This document shows positions 9,955 to 19,512 of a stretch of DNA of 64,000 nucleotides, piece by piece. A program made the position numbers and the translations under genes. The stretch is taken from NCBI GenBank assembly GCA_047967505.1, contig CM106540.1; one strand, 5' to 3'. The notes under the pieces were generated by a model that had not been told where the DNA came from, searched no databases, and saw nothing but the letters and a program-made list of their open reading frames with translations. Origin of the DNA: Dipteris shenzhenensis (lineage: Eukaryota; Polypodiophyta; Polypodiopsida; Gleicheniales). Position 1 is the stretch's first letter. Every line of letters starts with the position of its first letter.

Positions 9955-12900
9955 ATGGAGCAATCAGCTAATGTGATGGCTATGCTAGATGACTCTGAGA
10001 TCAGAGAATGGGTTTCTGATGTCACTTTGAATTTCAAAGGAAAGGAATATAGCCCCAATGGCTTTGGTAGGTGGACTCGATATCACATGGGTAGAAGAGC
10101 CTGGTTTCTTCATCAAAAGGAAAAGAGACTCTTTCTACTTATGTCAAAAAGGGAGTTCAATGGTGTTGAAGATCCATGGGATGCTACTTTCTTCAAAAAA
10201 GATATGACTTCAAGCCTTGTAGTAGGCATAATAATTCAGCGAAAAGACACCTTTGTGGATATTTTAACAAAGAGTTCAGATCCTGAAGTTGGCGGTATGC
10301 ATTTTATTGTGTCAAGGAGAGACGCAAAGACCTTTGTGATGCCTCCTCCTCAACCATCAAAGTTTCCAGAGTTGCAAAGGGCATTGGAGACTCTTTCATA
10401 TACTTGGGAGCAATTTCCTAGTGTGGTGGCAAAAAGGATGCATGCAAAGATAATGCTTGAATACTTTCAGGATGCAGAATATGCTCTCCATATGCAAGAA
10501 TCATCACATGAAGGAGATCAAAAAGCTCAGACTTCAATGCAGGGACAAGAAGAACAGGCACACTGTCACAAACCTGTAGAAGATGAGCGCAAACTTGTAG
10601 AGCCAGAAATGGTGAATGTAACTAAGGATGATGAAAAACAAGCCTTGAGTGCACGGGAATTAGCAAAAATTGAAGAAGATCAAGGTCGATCCACTGCAGT
10701 TATGCTAGAAGCTCTTGCTAGCAAGCCACGACGTGAAATGCAAAAGGCTAGTACTGCAAGAGCCACGGTTCCAAGCAGTAAGAAAAGACATCGTCCCACT
10801 GTAGAGAAAGATAATGTGGATGAAAAACGGTCAAAAAAAGAGAAACATGAAGAAGACTCAGAATCCGAGGCTGAAGATGATCAAGATGAACTCACATCAA
10901 TTAAAAATCTTAATCTGCGTCTTAATGAAGCAGTTACAGATGATGATGTGGGATATATCTGGGGTCAAAGGACGTGGTTTGTGAATGCCAAAGATGTGGA
11001 AGCTGCAGCTCTGTTTACTAATAGCCGAAGCCTTGATATATCCTATGCAATGCAAATATACGAGGCTTTGAGAGATGGCAAGAAACCTGTGGCAAGTAAT
11101 GTGGTCTTGCGCCCAATAATGTTTTGTCCAACCAAAAATAGTTTTCTGGATCAAATAACATTTACAGGGCCTACACATTTCGAGGAGATCTTCAGTCAAT
11201 TCTTTAAAAACACTCTAAAAAATATTCCACATGAACGAGGCGAAGAGGCACAAGGAGAGAATATGCTAAAGGAAGTCAAGAAGGAATTTCTCCTTCATTG
11301 CAGATTCCAGCCCATTGATGGTCAACATTGGGCTTATGCTTGTAATCAGATCGCAAGGGAAGCAAAGGAGGGCAAAAGACTCACTCCAGAACAATTTGTA
11401 AAGATAAGCTCATTCCATTATTATCCTGCAACGATCTGTATATTCAAGCATGAGATTAAATATTTGATTGAGTCCGAAAGACTTAATCATTATGTCCATG
11501 GAAAGCGTAAGATATCCTCAACATCAGAGGTCTTACAGAAGGCAAGGGTGATATGGACAACATTTGGTTCCCCAAATCCTGATTTGAAGCAAAGGTCACA
11601 AAAGCAGACGCCGACACACTCACAAACTTTTATACTTCTTTGAGTGCAGTTGTGCCTAGGGGAACCCAAGAGCGGGAAGAAAGTATGACAAGCCTCAAGG
11701 TGGTGAGGGACAGATATGCCGACTATACTTCTATCATCTTTCGTCCTGTTGAAGTGTTCAATGAGATGCTTGAAACGTGCATTGCTTGTGAGCGTGGACA
11801 GCTGACCTATGAAGCTCCTTTGTTTATCTCCGGCAAGTCAAAGGTAATGGATAAGAAGGAGTTGACGGCAAGGATGTGGAGGCCTGTAAAGTACTTACCT
11901 GATAAGTATGCATCCATGGCAGCACAAAAAATTTTAAAGAAAGAATGGTTTTTTGGAAAAAAAGACAAAGACCACTGCATGGAAGAATGCATCAATGTAC
12001 AGGTGAGGCGTGATGCAGTGCATAGTGCCATCAAGTATTTGCTGTCAGAGAAACAAATTCCACTTACTCATTGCAACATTGACTATAATGTGGTGAAGCA
12101 TATAGCTTCTTTGTCAACACCCAAGGTAAAGCTATGGGCCAACAGGTGGATTAAAAAGGATGAAGATGGGTCGGAAATAGTAACCTCTTATATGAGAAAA
12201 GAGATCCCACAACAGGTGGTTGCATATGTGGAAAGATTAATCAGCGAGATAAGAATGCCAACAGATATGCACCAAAGCTTTCAATTCAATGTAGAGGTTA
12301 CGGCAGAGTCTGGAAAGCTTGTCAACTTCAGGGGAGTCTCAGAAGATGACTTCTTTAAGAATGAGTCAGCATGGGATAAGCCACAACTATTCTTTATCAA
12401 TGAAGTTTCTAGCGATGATATCCATAACTTCATTGATAGAATAGTATATACCACCATTAGCAAAGTGGCGATTTGTAACATTGTCATATTTGTTGATAAA
12501 AAAGACAAAGAAGCCATGCAGGTTACTCTAGAGCGAGCATATTCATCAGATTTGAAGATCTATAGTGGTGTTTATGCAGCAAAGAGAGGCAAGAGAGAAT
12601 GTGGCATAGCGATTCAAACTCTTGAATCATTCTTTCTATGTATGCGGAGTCCCAACCCTGATCACTCTTTACAAAAGAACATAAGAGGGAATTCAAATAA
12701 TTTGAGATTGATGCTAGAAGAGCAAGATATTCCCAGGTCCAAATTGCTGCCGGCAGGTTGGGAGGTCACCTTGTGCAGGATGGGATATTTATTTGAGGAT
12801 CTCCTAAGAAAAGGCAACTCCACCAATATTATTGAAAATAAGCATTTCATGGCCTATTTCCAGCTTCAAGCAGATCTAACCACAGGCTATGAAAAAGAGA

Positions 12901-13094
12901 TAGACCACAAGGACACCGATGACATGGATGATTACCTTGAAGATCATAATGTCCCAGTTGTTAATGATGAAAAGATGGACTTACATGACCCATTCACAGA
13001 GAGGTTGGTGGATGAAGACAAATATGATGATGCCCTCTTTGATAATTATGGCTCTCAGGGTTATGAAAAAAGGCCACTACGACAATACTTAGCG
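9955..13094 (+). other. Exon 1 of the Ulp1-like gene: N-terminal regions and DGQHW motif
   Basis: Three parts can be seen. Residues 1-185 are a globular-looking region with FGRWTRYHMGRRAWFLHQ. Residues about 190-320 are a charged, probably disordered linker with basic clusters (KKRHR near 276, KRSKKEKHEE near 291) followed by an acidic run, which looks like a nuclear localisation segment. The part after residue 320 is a second globular region with FQPIDGQHWAYACNQIAREA near 451-470. DGQH is the core of the DGQHR signature of ParB/DndB-like proteins, here with W in place of R. After the frame break, residues about 543-1047 include NIVIFVDKKDKEAM and end in a Asp/Glu-rich tail. I cannot assign a fold to this last part. 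Confidence 0.6.
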
Positions 13095-16000
13095 GTATGA
13101 ACTCTCTATTTCTCAACTAAATACAATTTTTTAAATAAGATTTAAATTTAAAGATAATGACTCTAATCTCTCATATTTATTTACAGGCAATAGAGGGAGA
13201 AGAAATGGATGAAGTCAATACGGAGGCACTCCCTTCCACTTCAACAATGCAACCACCTCTAAATTTGATTGAAAAATCAAATTTAGCTGCATTAGATAAA
13301 ATGGAGAGCTCATTTCAAGTTAAGATCGTTTTGAAACGAGAACCTCAGTATTTAAGCTTTGGTAGAGAGGAGGTTTCAATCCTCTCCAATCCTTTAAAAG
13401 AGGTTAATGACAATGTTATCTTGGCCATTCTCAGGTAATGTTTATTTATTTATTGCTACTTCAATAAGCTAACATTTGTTTATTTATTCACAGTTCAGTT
13501 ATATATCAGTTTCCTAGTGCAGAATGCAAATCAATTCTATGAGCTAATGTTTGTTTATTTCTTGGTGCAGTGTAGTTATTTCTCAACTTCCTAGTACAGT
13601 GCAGCATCGTGTCTACATGCTCGATGCTCTCCTTTCTTCTATTCTTAGCTCTCCTCAAAAGACTATAGAAGATGTCTGTACCTGGTTAAGCCCTTTGAAT
13701 TTAGATGGGGTGCGAGTCATCTTAATGCCTTATCATGAGGCGTAAGTATCAACTCTAACCTTATTTTTACTATTTCTTTGGCAAGTTTGTGTAAAACAAT
13801 AATCATTTTTATTCTGGTCGTGTAGCTCACATTGGAGTCTGATCTTCTGGGACCTTGAACTCAACCATTTATGGTTTGTGAATTCAATAGAAGGCTATCA
13901 TGCCAACTCCCCAAGGTAATTATTCTCTTAATATTTTTGATACTTTCTTATTTTGTATCTTATGATCATGACATATTAATATATTTCATATGTCATGCTG
14001 GACAGTGCTGCATATCGGCTAGTATCTGCTGTCAGAACAACCACGGAGCAACAAGATCAAGTAGAATTCAAAAGACGTCTGCCAGTGGAGCAAAAAGATG
14101 GACACAGTTGTGGGTGGAGAGTCGCCTACAACTGCATGTTGTTTCTTAGAGAGATTTTTGATCTGGAGTTACCAGTCAAAATGGAATCATATACAGAAGC
14201 TGATCTGCTAGCATTTCGGGCTGAGAGTATTCAGCATCTAATTACTACCATTGGGAAACAACATGAAAATATGACTACATTGCAGCATGTATAAAACCTT
14301 ATCTTTATACTTGTATACTTGTTCCAGCCTTTAAGTGGGATGTATAAATCTCATAACTTTTTTATATTTTCCTCCAAAAGGAGAAGAGAATGAGTTTAAT
14401 GAAAGCATACTATCTTTATACTTTTATAATTATTTAAACCATTAATTTTATTTGGGATGTATAAATCTCATAACTTGTCTAATGAAAGCATGCTATCTTT
14501 ATACTTCTATGATTATTTAAACCATTATTTTTATTTGGGATGTGTAAATCTCATAACTTTTTAAATTTTTCATCCAAGAGAAGGAGAGACTCACTCTAAT
14601 GAAAGCGTGTATGAAACCTTTTTAAATTTTTGCTCCAAGCAGAGGAGAGACTTACACTAATGAAAGCATATATGAAACCTTATCTGCTTGTTTAAGCCTT
14701 TATTTGGGATGTGTACATCGCATAACTTTTTTATATTTTTATGGCAGAAGGAGGATGTGGAGGACATAGCAAGTGAAGAAGAATACGATGTAGACTACTC
14801 CCTCAATAAGATGAGTCATAAAAATATGAATCTATTGGAGCAGATTGGAAGTTCATTCACTGCTATGTTGTTAATTCGACAACAACCTCATTTTTTTGAA
14901 TTTGGTGAAGAAGAGATTTCAATCCTCTTGAATCCTAAGAATGAGGTTAATGTCAAAGTCATTACAACCATCCTCAGGTTTGATGCAGCCTTTTCCTTGG
15001 CTTTATACTTTGCTTATTTTGATTAAACCCAAGAAGCTAATACTTTTTTTTTAAATATAGCAATGTTATAGCAAATTTTCCGCAAAATATACAAAGCGTT
15101 TCATATATGCTCGATCCTCGTATTTCGGAAGTGCTTATCAACAAAGAAGAAACCATAGAGAATGTTTGCAAGTGGTTGAAGCACATTCCTATGAATGACG
15201 CACGAGTTATTTTTACAGCATATTATGAGAAGTAAGCATCAAACCCTACTTGTTTTTCCTATTGCATTTGCTAGAATTGTCTCAAACACAGTAATTATTC
15301 TTTATTGATAATGCAGCTCACATTGGAGTCTGGTAGTCGTGGACATCCTTGCGAAGAAGTGCTTCTTTGCAAACTCAATGACATCCGTCCATGGCAATGT
15401 GTTAGAGTAAGTATAGACTACACTTGTTGTCACTTCTTGACATGTAGATTGATATGCAATGCACATATTCACTGTTGTTATATGTTTTGATATGCAGATC
15501 AGCTCGAAAATTAGTAGATGCTATCGACATAGTAATGCGGCAATGTGACTTGGCACAACAAATAGAGTATATAACATGTCAGGTATCACATCAAGATAAT
15601 AGCCACATCTATAATTGTGGATGGAGGGTGGGCTACAATTGCTTTTTGGTACTTGGTCAAATTTTTGAGATGCAAAATGACACCACACTATCAACATATA
15701 CGGATTTGCATCTCTATGCATTTATAACATGTACCATTCGAGCAATCATTGATTGCGAAATGAATGCCATCAAAGAGTCAAAGAGGATAGATGACCTCAA
15801 CTCTACAAACATGGCCTCATTAAAAGAATTGGGAAGCTCTTTTAATGTTAGGGTTATGATTCAACATAGACCTCAGTATCTTGAATTTGGGGGAGAAGAG
15901 ATTTCAATTCTCTCTAGAGCTTCAAATGAGGTCAATAACAACGTTATGATGGCCATTCTCAGGTTTGATACAAACATTTTCTCTACTTGATAATTCAATA

Positions 16001-17105
16001 TTTTGATTTAATCTAATAAGCTAATAAGCTAATATTCATTTATTTTGATTAAATCTAATAAGCTAATATTCATTTATTTATTGGTGCAGTATAGTTATCT
16101 CACGATTTGGTAGAGTCGTACAAAATCGTGCGTATATGTTGGATTCCCTCCTTTCTCCTATACTTAGCGATAGCAGAAAGACAATAGCCGATGTTTGTAA
16201 ATTATTACAGCCTTTACATTTACATGGCGTGCGAGTCCTATTTATGGCATATCATGAGATGTAAGTATCATGGCAACCTTTATTTTCATCTTGTACTGGC
16301 AACATTGTGTTAAATAATAATGGTTCTTAATTATTCGTGTAGGGAACATTGGAGTCTGGTGGTTTGGAACCTTGAAGACAACTATTGTTGGTTTGTTAAC
16401 TCCATTGCAGGCTTTCATGGCTCAGTGCAAACGTAAGTATTCTATTAATCTGTTGTTACTTCTATATTATGTACCTTATGTGATAGATACACTAAGTTTT
16501 TTTAATATGTCACGATGAGCAGGTCGATTGAGAAGTTGGTATCTGCTATCAGAGAAACAGGACAGTACAAAGACTCGGTAGACTTCCAAAAGCGTTTAGT
16601 AGTAGAGCAGGAAGATGGGCATAGTTGTGGGTGGAGAGTTGCCTACAACTGCATGTTGATTTTCAAAGAAATTTTCTCACTTATGCCACAGATCTCATCA
16701 GAAGACTCTTTGGAGCTCAAATATTCAGAGGAGGATATACAATTGTTTAGGGCTGAAATCATTCGAGACCTAATTGCTACCATTAGAATACAACGTGCAA
16801 CTGAAGCAATACCAGAGCTTCCCTTTAAGGAAGAGGAGACTGAGTCTACTATGAAAGCATTGCATACTACAGAAGAAGTAGAGACCCAATGTACACCTAC
16901 AGCACCACAGCCTCCACTGGAAGCATCAGAAGAGTTGCCACCGCCTCCGCTTGCATTTAAGGAAGAGGATACTGAGTCTACTCCGAAAGCACTACATACT
17001 ACAAAAGAAGTAGAGACCAAGTGTACATCTACAGTACCACAGCCTCCATTGGAAGCGTCCGAAGAGTTGCCAGAGTCTCCACTAGAAGCATCACAAGAGT
17101 TGTGA
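9955..17105 (+). CDS. Triple tandem Ulp1/C48-like cysteine protease gene with novel N-terminal region
   Basis: Exons inferred from reading frame, GT-AG ends and repeat symmetry: 9955-13094, 13187-13434, 13571-13741, 13826-13915, 14006-14288, 14748-14977, 15061-15231, 15317-15406, 15498-15962, 16090-16260, 16343-16432, 16523-17105. All join in frame, giving about 1,910 aa, except for one frame break near 11581-11583. The start is the first ATG after a good acceptor (ttcttgtag, ending 9950). The N-terminal ~1,047 aa match no family I recognise with confidence. The C-terminal ~830 aa are three tandem Ulp1-like units, each with HWSL, a following Asn in FVNS or FANS, and CGWRVAYN or CGWRVGYN. C48 enzymes remove SUMO-type modifiers; units 1 and 3 keep His, Gln and Cys in family spacing. 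The three-unit arrangement and N-terminus are unusual. A transposon-derived origin is possible, since plant MULE elements can carry Ulp1 domains. Alternatively the frame break marks a recent pseudogene. Confidence 0.75.
11578..11645 (+). other. Frame break inside exon 1
   Basis: The frame that starts at 9955 runs to a TGA at 11641-11643. The frame encoding the rest of exon 1 is open from 11583 onward. Both are open between 11583 and 11640 and no GT-AG pair is needed to join them, so a single-base loss in or near gattt at 11581-11585 explains it. Since both sides keep long open frames and the downstream exons are intact, a sequencing or assembly slip is as likely as a real mutation. Confidence 0.7.
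13274..14240 (+). other. Ulp1-like unit 1
   Basis: Encoded by the end of exon 2, the 171-nt exon 13571-13741, the 90-nt exon 13826-13915 and exon 14006-14288. Visible landmarks in the predicted protein are a lead-in strand (KREPQYLSFGREEVSIL), H1189 in HWSL, N1206 in WFVNS, and Q1246, D1248 and C1252 in EQKDGHSCGWRVAYN. Gln six residues before Cys matches the oxyanion-hole Gln of Ulp1/SENP enzymes. Asn stands where Ulp1 usually has Asp. All required catalytic-type residues are present, so it could be active. Confidence 0.72.
14748..15780 (+). other. Ulp1-like unit 2, active site altered
   Basis: Exons 14748-14977, 15061-15231 (171 nt), 15317-15406 (90 nt) and the first part of 15498-15962. 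It keeps H1447 in HWSLVVVD, N1464 in FFANS, and C1515 in NCGWRVGYN. The segment before the Cys reads HQDNSHIYNC, so the Gln sits eight rather than six residues upstream. This unit is the most divergent of the three and may have weak or no activity, acting instead as a structural or binding unit (inference). Confidence 0.68.
15810..16790 (+). other. Ulp1-like unit 3
   Basis: The end of exon 15498-15962, then 16090-16260 (171 nt), 16343-16432 (90 nt) and the first part of 16523-17105. Landmarks are H1689 in HWSLVVWN, N1706 in WFVNS, and Q1746, D1748 and C1752 in EQEDGHSCGWRVAYN. It is closer to unit 1 than to unit 2 around the Cys. The boundary between units 2 and 3 lies inside one exon, whereas units 1 and 2 are separated by the intron 14289-14747. 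Confidence 0.72.
16815..17102 (+). repeat. Tandem ~43-residue repeat in the protein C-terminus
   Basis: The C-terminal tail repeats a Glu/Thr/Pro-rich unit (FKEEETEST...KALHTTEEVET...PPLEASEELP) nearly twice, followed by a short partial copy (PLEASQEL). The DNA copies are also alike (gaggaagagactgagtctact near 16830 and gaggatactgagtct near 16965), so the duplication is recent. The tail is predicted disordered and acidic. Stop codon TGA at 17103-17105. Confidence 0.8.
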
Positions 17106-17204
17106 TGCATGTATGATGTTGTGTTTGTAGTTTTTGTTGATTATACACCAATTTGTGACTTATTACTTAAGTGGCATAATCATGATATTTATATAATTTC
17201 TTTA

Positions 17205-17632
17205 TGCACACAATTTTATGATATGAATGTGTGATGATGTGATTATTTGGAAATAAATCCTTGTGTGATGGGAATTCTGATATGAATATTTGATGATGTA
17301 ATATTTGTAATATATTTATTTCATGCACACAATTTTATGATATGAATGTGTGATGATGTGATTATTTGAAAATAAATCCTTGTGTGATGAGAATTTTGAT
17401 ATGAATATGTGATGATGTAATATTTGTAATATATTTCTTCATGCACACAATTTTATGATATGAATGTGTGATGATGTGATTATTTGAAAATAAATCCTTG
17501 TGTGATGAGAATTTTGATATGAATATGTGATGATGTAATATTTGTAATATATTTCTTCATGCACACAATTTTATGATATGAATGTGTGATGATGTGATTA
17601 TTTGGAAATAAATCCTTGTGTAATGAGAATTT
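17205..17632. repeat. 118-119-bp minisatellite downstream of the protease gene
   Basis: About 3.6 tandem copies. The landmark tgcacacaattttatgatat begins near 17205, 17323, 17442 and 17560. AT-rich, within or just after the likely 3' end of the gene; it holds several aataaa-like motifs (gaaataaatcc), one per unit, which could act as alternative polyadenylation signals (inference). Confidence 0.85.
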
Positions 17633-17649
17633 TATTCAGTTGGACAGTC

Positions 17650-18480
17650 TCCACTCACTTAAAGTAGAGCATTCGCAATGCTTCTCTCACTTTATTCCAA
17701 CCCTTATCCTTATCATCTCCACTCACTTAAAGTAGAGCATTCAATATCCACTCGCTTTATTCCAACCCTTATCATAGTGAACACATCGTGCCACTCACTT
17801 TATTCCAACCCTTATCCTTATCGTAGTGAACACATCGTGCCTTAGTGCACTTGTATTCTTCCATCCTAGTCTTTCCACAAACACTCTCTTATTTCTTACA
17901 TCCTAGTCCTTCTGAGTAACTTGTATTCTTCTATCCTAGTCCTTCCGCAAACACTCTCAGAGTCTTCTTTCATCCATCCTGATAACCAAGTATCCTTCTG
18001 AGTAACTTGTATTCTTCTATCCTAGTCCTTCCGCAAACACTCTCAGAGTCTTCTTTCATCCATCCTGATAACCAAGTATCCTTCTGAGTAACTTGTATTC
18101 TTCTATCCTAGTCCTTCCCCAAACACTCTCAGAGTCTTCTTTCATCCATCTTGATAACCAAGTATTCTTCTATCCTAGTTCTTCCACAAACACTCTCTTC
18201 TTTCATCCATCCTAGTGCTTCTCACATTAACTTGTATTCTTCTTGTATTCTTCTATCCTAGTCCTTCCGCAAACACTCTCAGAGTCTTCTTTCATCCATC
18301 CTGATAACCAAGTATTCTTCTATCATAGTTCTTTTGCAGACACTCTCTTCTTTCTTGCATCCTAGTGCTTCTCATTAACTTGTATTCTTCTATCCTAGTC
18401 CTTCCGCAAACACTCTCAGAGTCTTCTTTCATCCATCTTGATAACCAAGTAATCTTCTATCCTAGTTCTTCCTCCGCAGA
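17650..18480 (+). repeat. Pyrimidine-rich minisatellite (86-bp unit) resembling a copied leader
   Basis: Tandem copies of cttgtattcttctatcctag...ccgcaaacactctc...catcctgataaccaag. Full 86-bp units start at 17920, 18006 and 18092, with shorter variants before and after. The last partial copy (cttctatcctagttcttcctccgcagacactctc) runs straight into the sequence just before the ATG at 18538, so the repeat appears to have grown from the 5' leader or promoter of that small gene. Confidence 0.8.
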
Positions 18481-18537
18481 CACTCTCTTCTTTCTTGCAT
18501 CGTAGTCCATCTCCCTTTCTTTATCATCTCCCCACCC

Positions 18538-18990
18538 ATGGATGTCCTTGGCATTGTCGAAGACGTGGAGTTCGGAATTAACAATCTCAAAGAATGGATT
18601 GCTGACCAAGGAGCACAGAGAGAGGCCAGAATTTGACAAGGTTCTCCTTTGACACACATGGAGAGAGAGGAATTTGCTGCACAAAGGCACGCAGAGAGGG
18701 AGGAGACTCTCAAGATAGCAGACAGTGAAAGACTTCTAAGACGTATGATAAAAGCACGACAAGATCTATTAGATTTCTTAAGTAACCTGCGTTATCGTAG
18801 CTCTCGTCATGGGCGATTTGATGCGGATGCTGAGAGAACAATAAGAGCCTCTCAGAGAAATTATAAAGAAACAATTTGTGATTGCTTAAACTTCTTCTTC
18901 TCATGTAATTATGTTGAGGATACAGCTGTGGAGGCAGTGAAGGATTGGGTTGTTGAGAAGATAAGAGAGACCAATGATGAGATCTTCTAG
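18538..18990 (+). pseudogene. Small hypothetical gene with one in-frame stop
   Basis: An ATG at 18538 opens a frame beginning MDVLGIVEDVEFGINNLKEW. It meets a TGA at 18637-18639, then continues in the same frame through an ATG at 18649 to a TAG at 18988-18990 (151 codons in all). The downstream part (113 aa) is charged and probably helical: HMEREEFAAQRHAEREETLK, then a segment with NYKETICDCLNFFFSCNYVEDTAVEAVKDW. No family recognised. Either the gene is a young pseudogene, or translation starts at 18649. The preceding minisatellite ends in its apparent leader. Confidence 0.45.
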
Positions 18991-19008
18991 ACTTAGATAA
19001 GAGAGACT

Positions 19009-19210
19009 GTATTAAGGTGTTTTTTGACACCATATGGCTTTGTATTAAGGTGTTTTTTGACACCATATGGCCTTGTATTAAGGTGTTTTTTGACACCATA
19101 TGGCTTTGAGTAATATGATCTAGTACTTCTTGTACAAATGTGATGTTAAGATGATGTTAAGAGAGACTGTATTAAGGTGTTTTTTGGCACCATATGGCTT
19201 TGAGTAATAT
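19009..19210. repeat. 33-bp hairpin minisatellite
   Basis: Three contiguous 33-bp units (starts 19009, 19042 and 19075) and a fourth copy near 19169, each gtattaaggtgttttttgac-accatatggcttt. Each unit holds the short inverted repeat ggtgt/acacc around a T-run. The flanking phrase gagtaatatgatcta is repeated as well (about 19107 and 19202). Position just after a stop codon suggests a 3'-UTR or terminator region. Confidence 0.8.
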
Positions 19211-19512
19211 GATCTACTTCTTTACAAATGTGATGTGCTCTTTTTGAAATGTACTCTAGTTTTCATAACATGTCACGCCATTTTTTCTAATTTGATTTTT
19301 TAAAATCTTACTTTTTTGTCTCTTTTAACAATGTGATGTACTCTATTTTTAACATCTCACGTCATTTTTTCTAATTTGATTTTTTTAAATCTTCCTTTTT
19401 GACTCAATGTTTTGTTTTATAAGAGCCTCTTTTTTTGAAATGTTTTATCCAGAATTATCTCACAAAATGAATTTGGACAGTGCAAGAGTCCAAAATTAAT
19501 GAAATAGGTGTT
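19211..19512. other. AT-rich spacer
   Basis: T-rich sequence with two loose copies of a segment around catgtcacgccattttttctaatttgatttt (near 19268 and 19347). No gene visible. Confidence 0.5.

Noticed and set aside
11640-13100. Separate gene starting at 11640
   Set aside because: The frame is open upstream to 11583 and has no ATG there; it continues the protein of the preceding frame and is better read as the same exon with one frame break.
13098-13100. TGA as the true end of the protein before the protease units
   Set aside because: It lies inside an apparent intron (13095-13186). Splicing there joins codons in phase, and all later exons follow the same rule.
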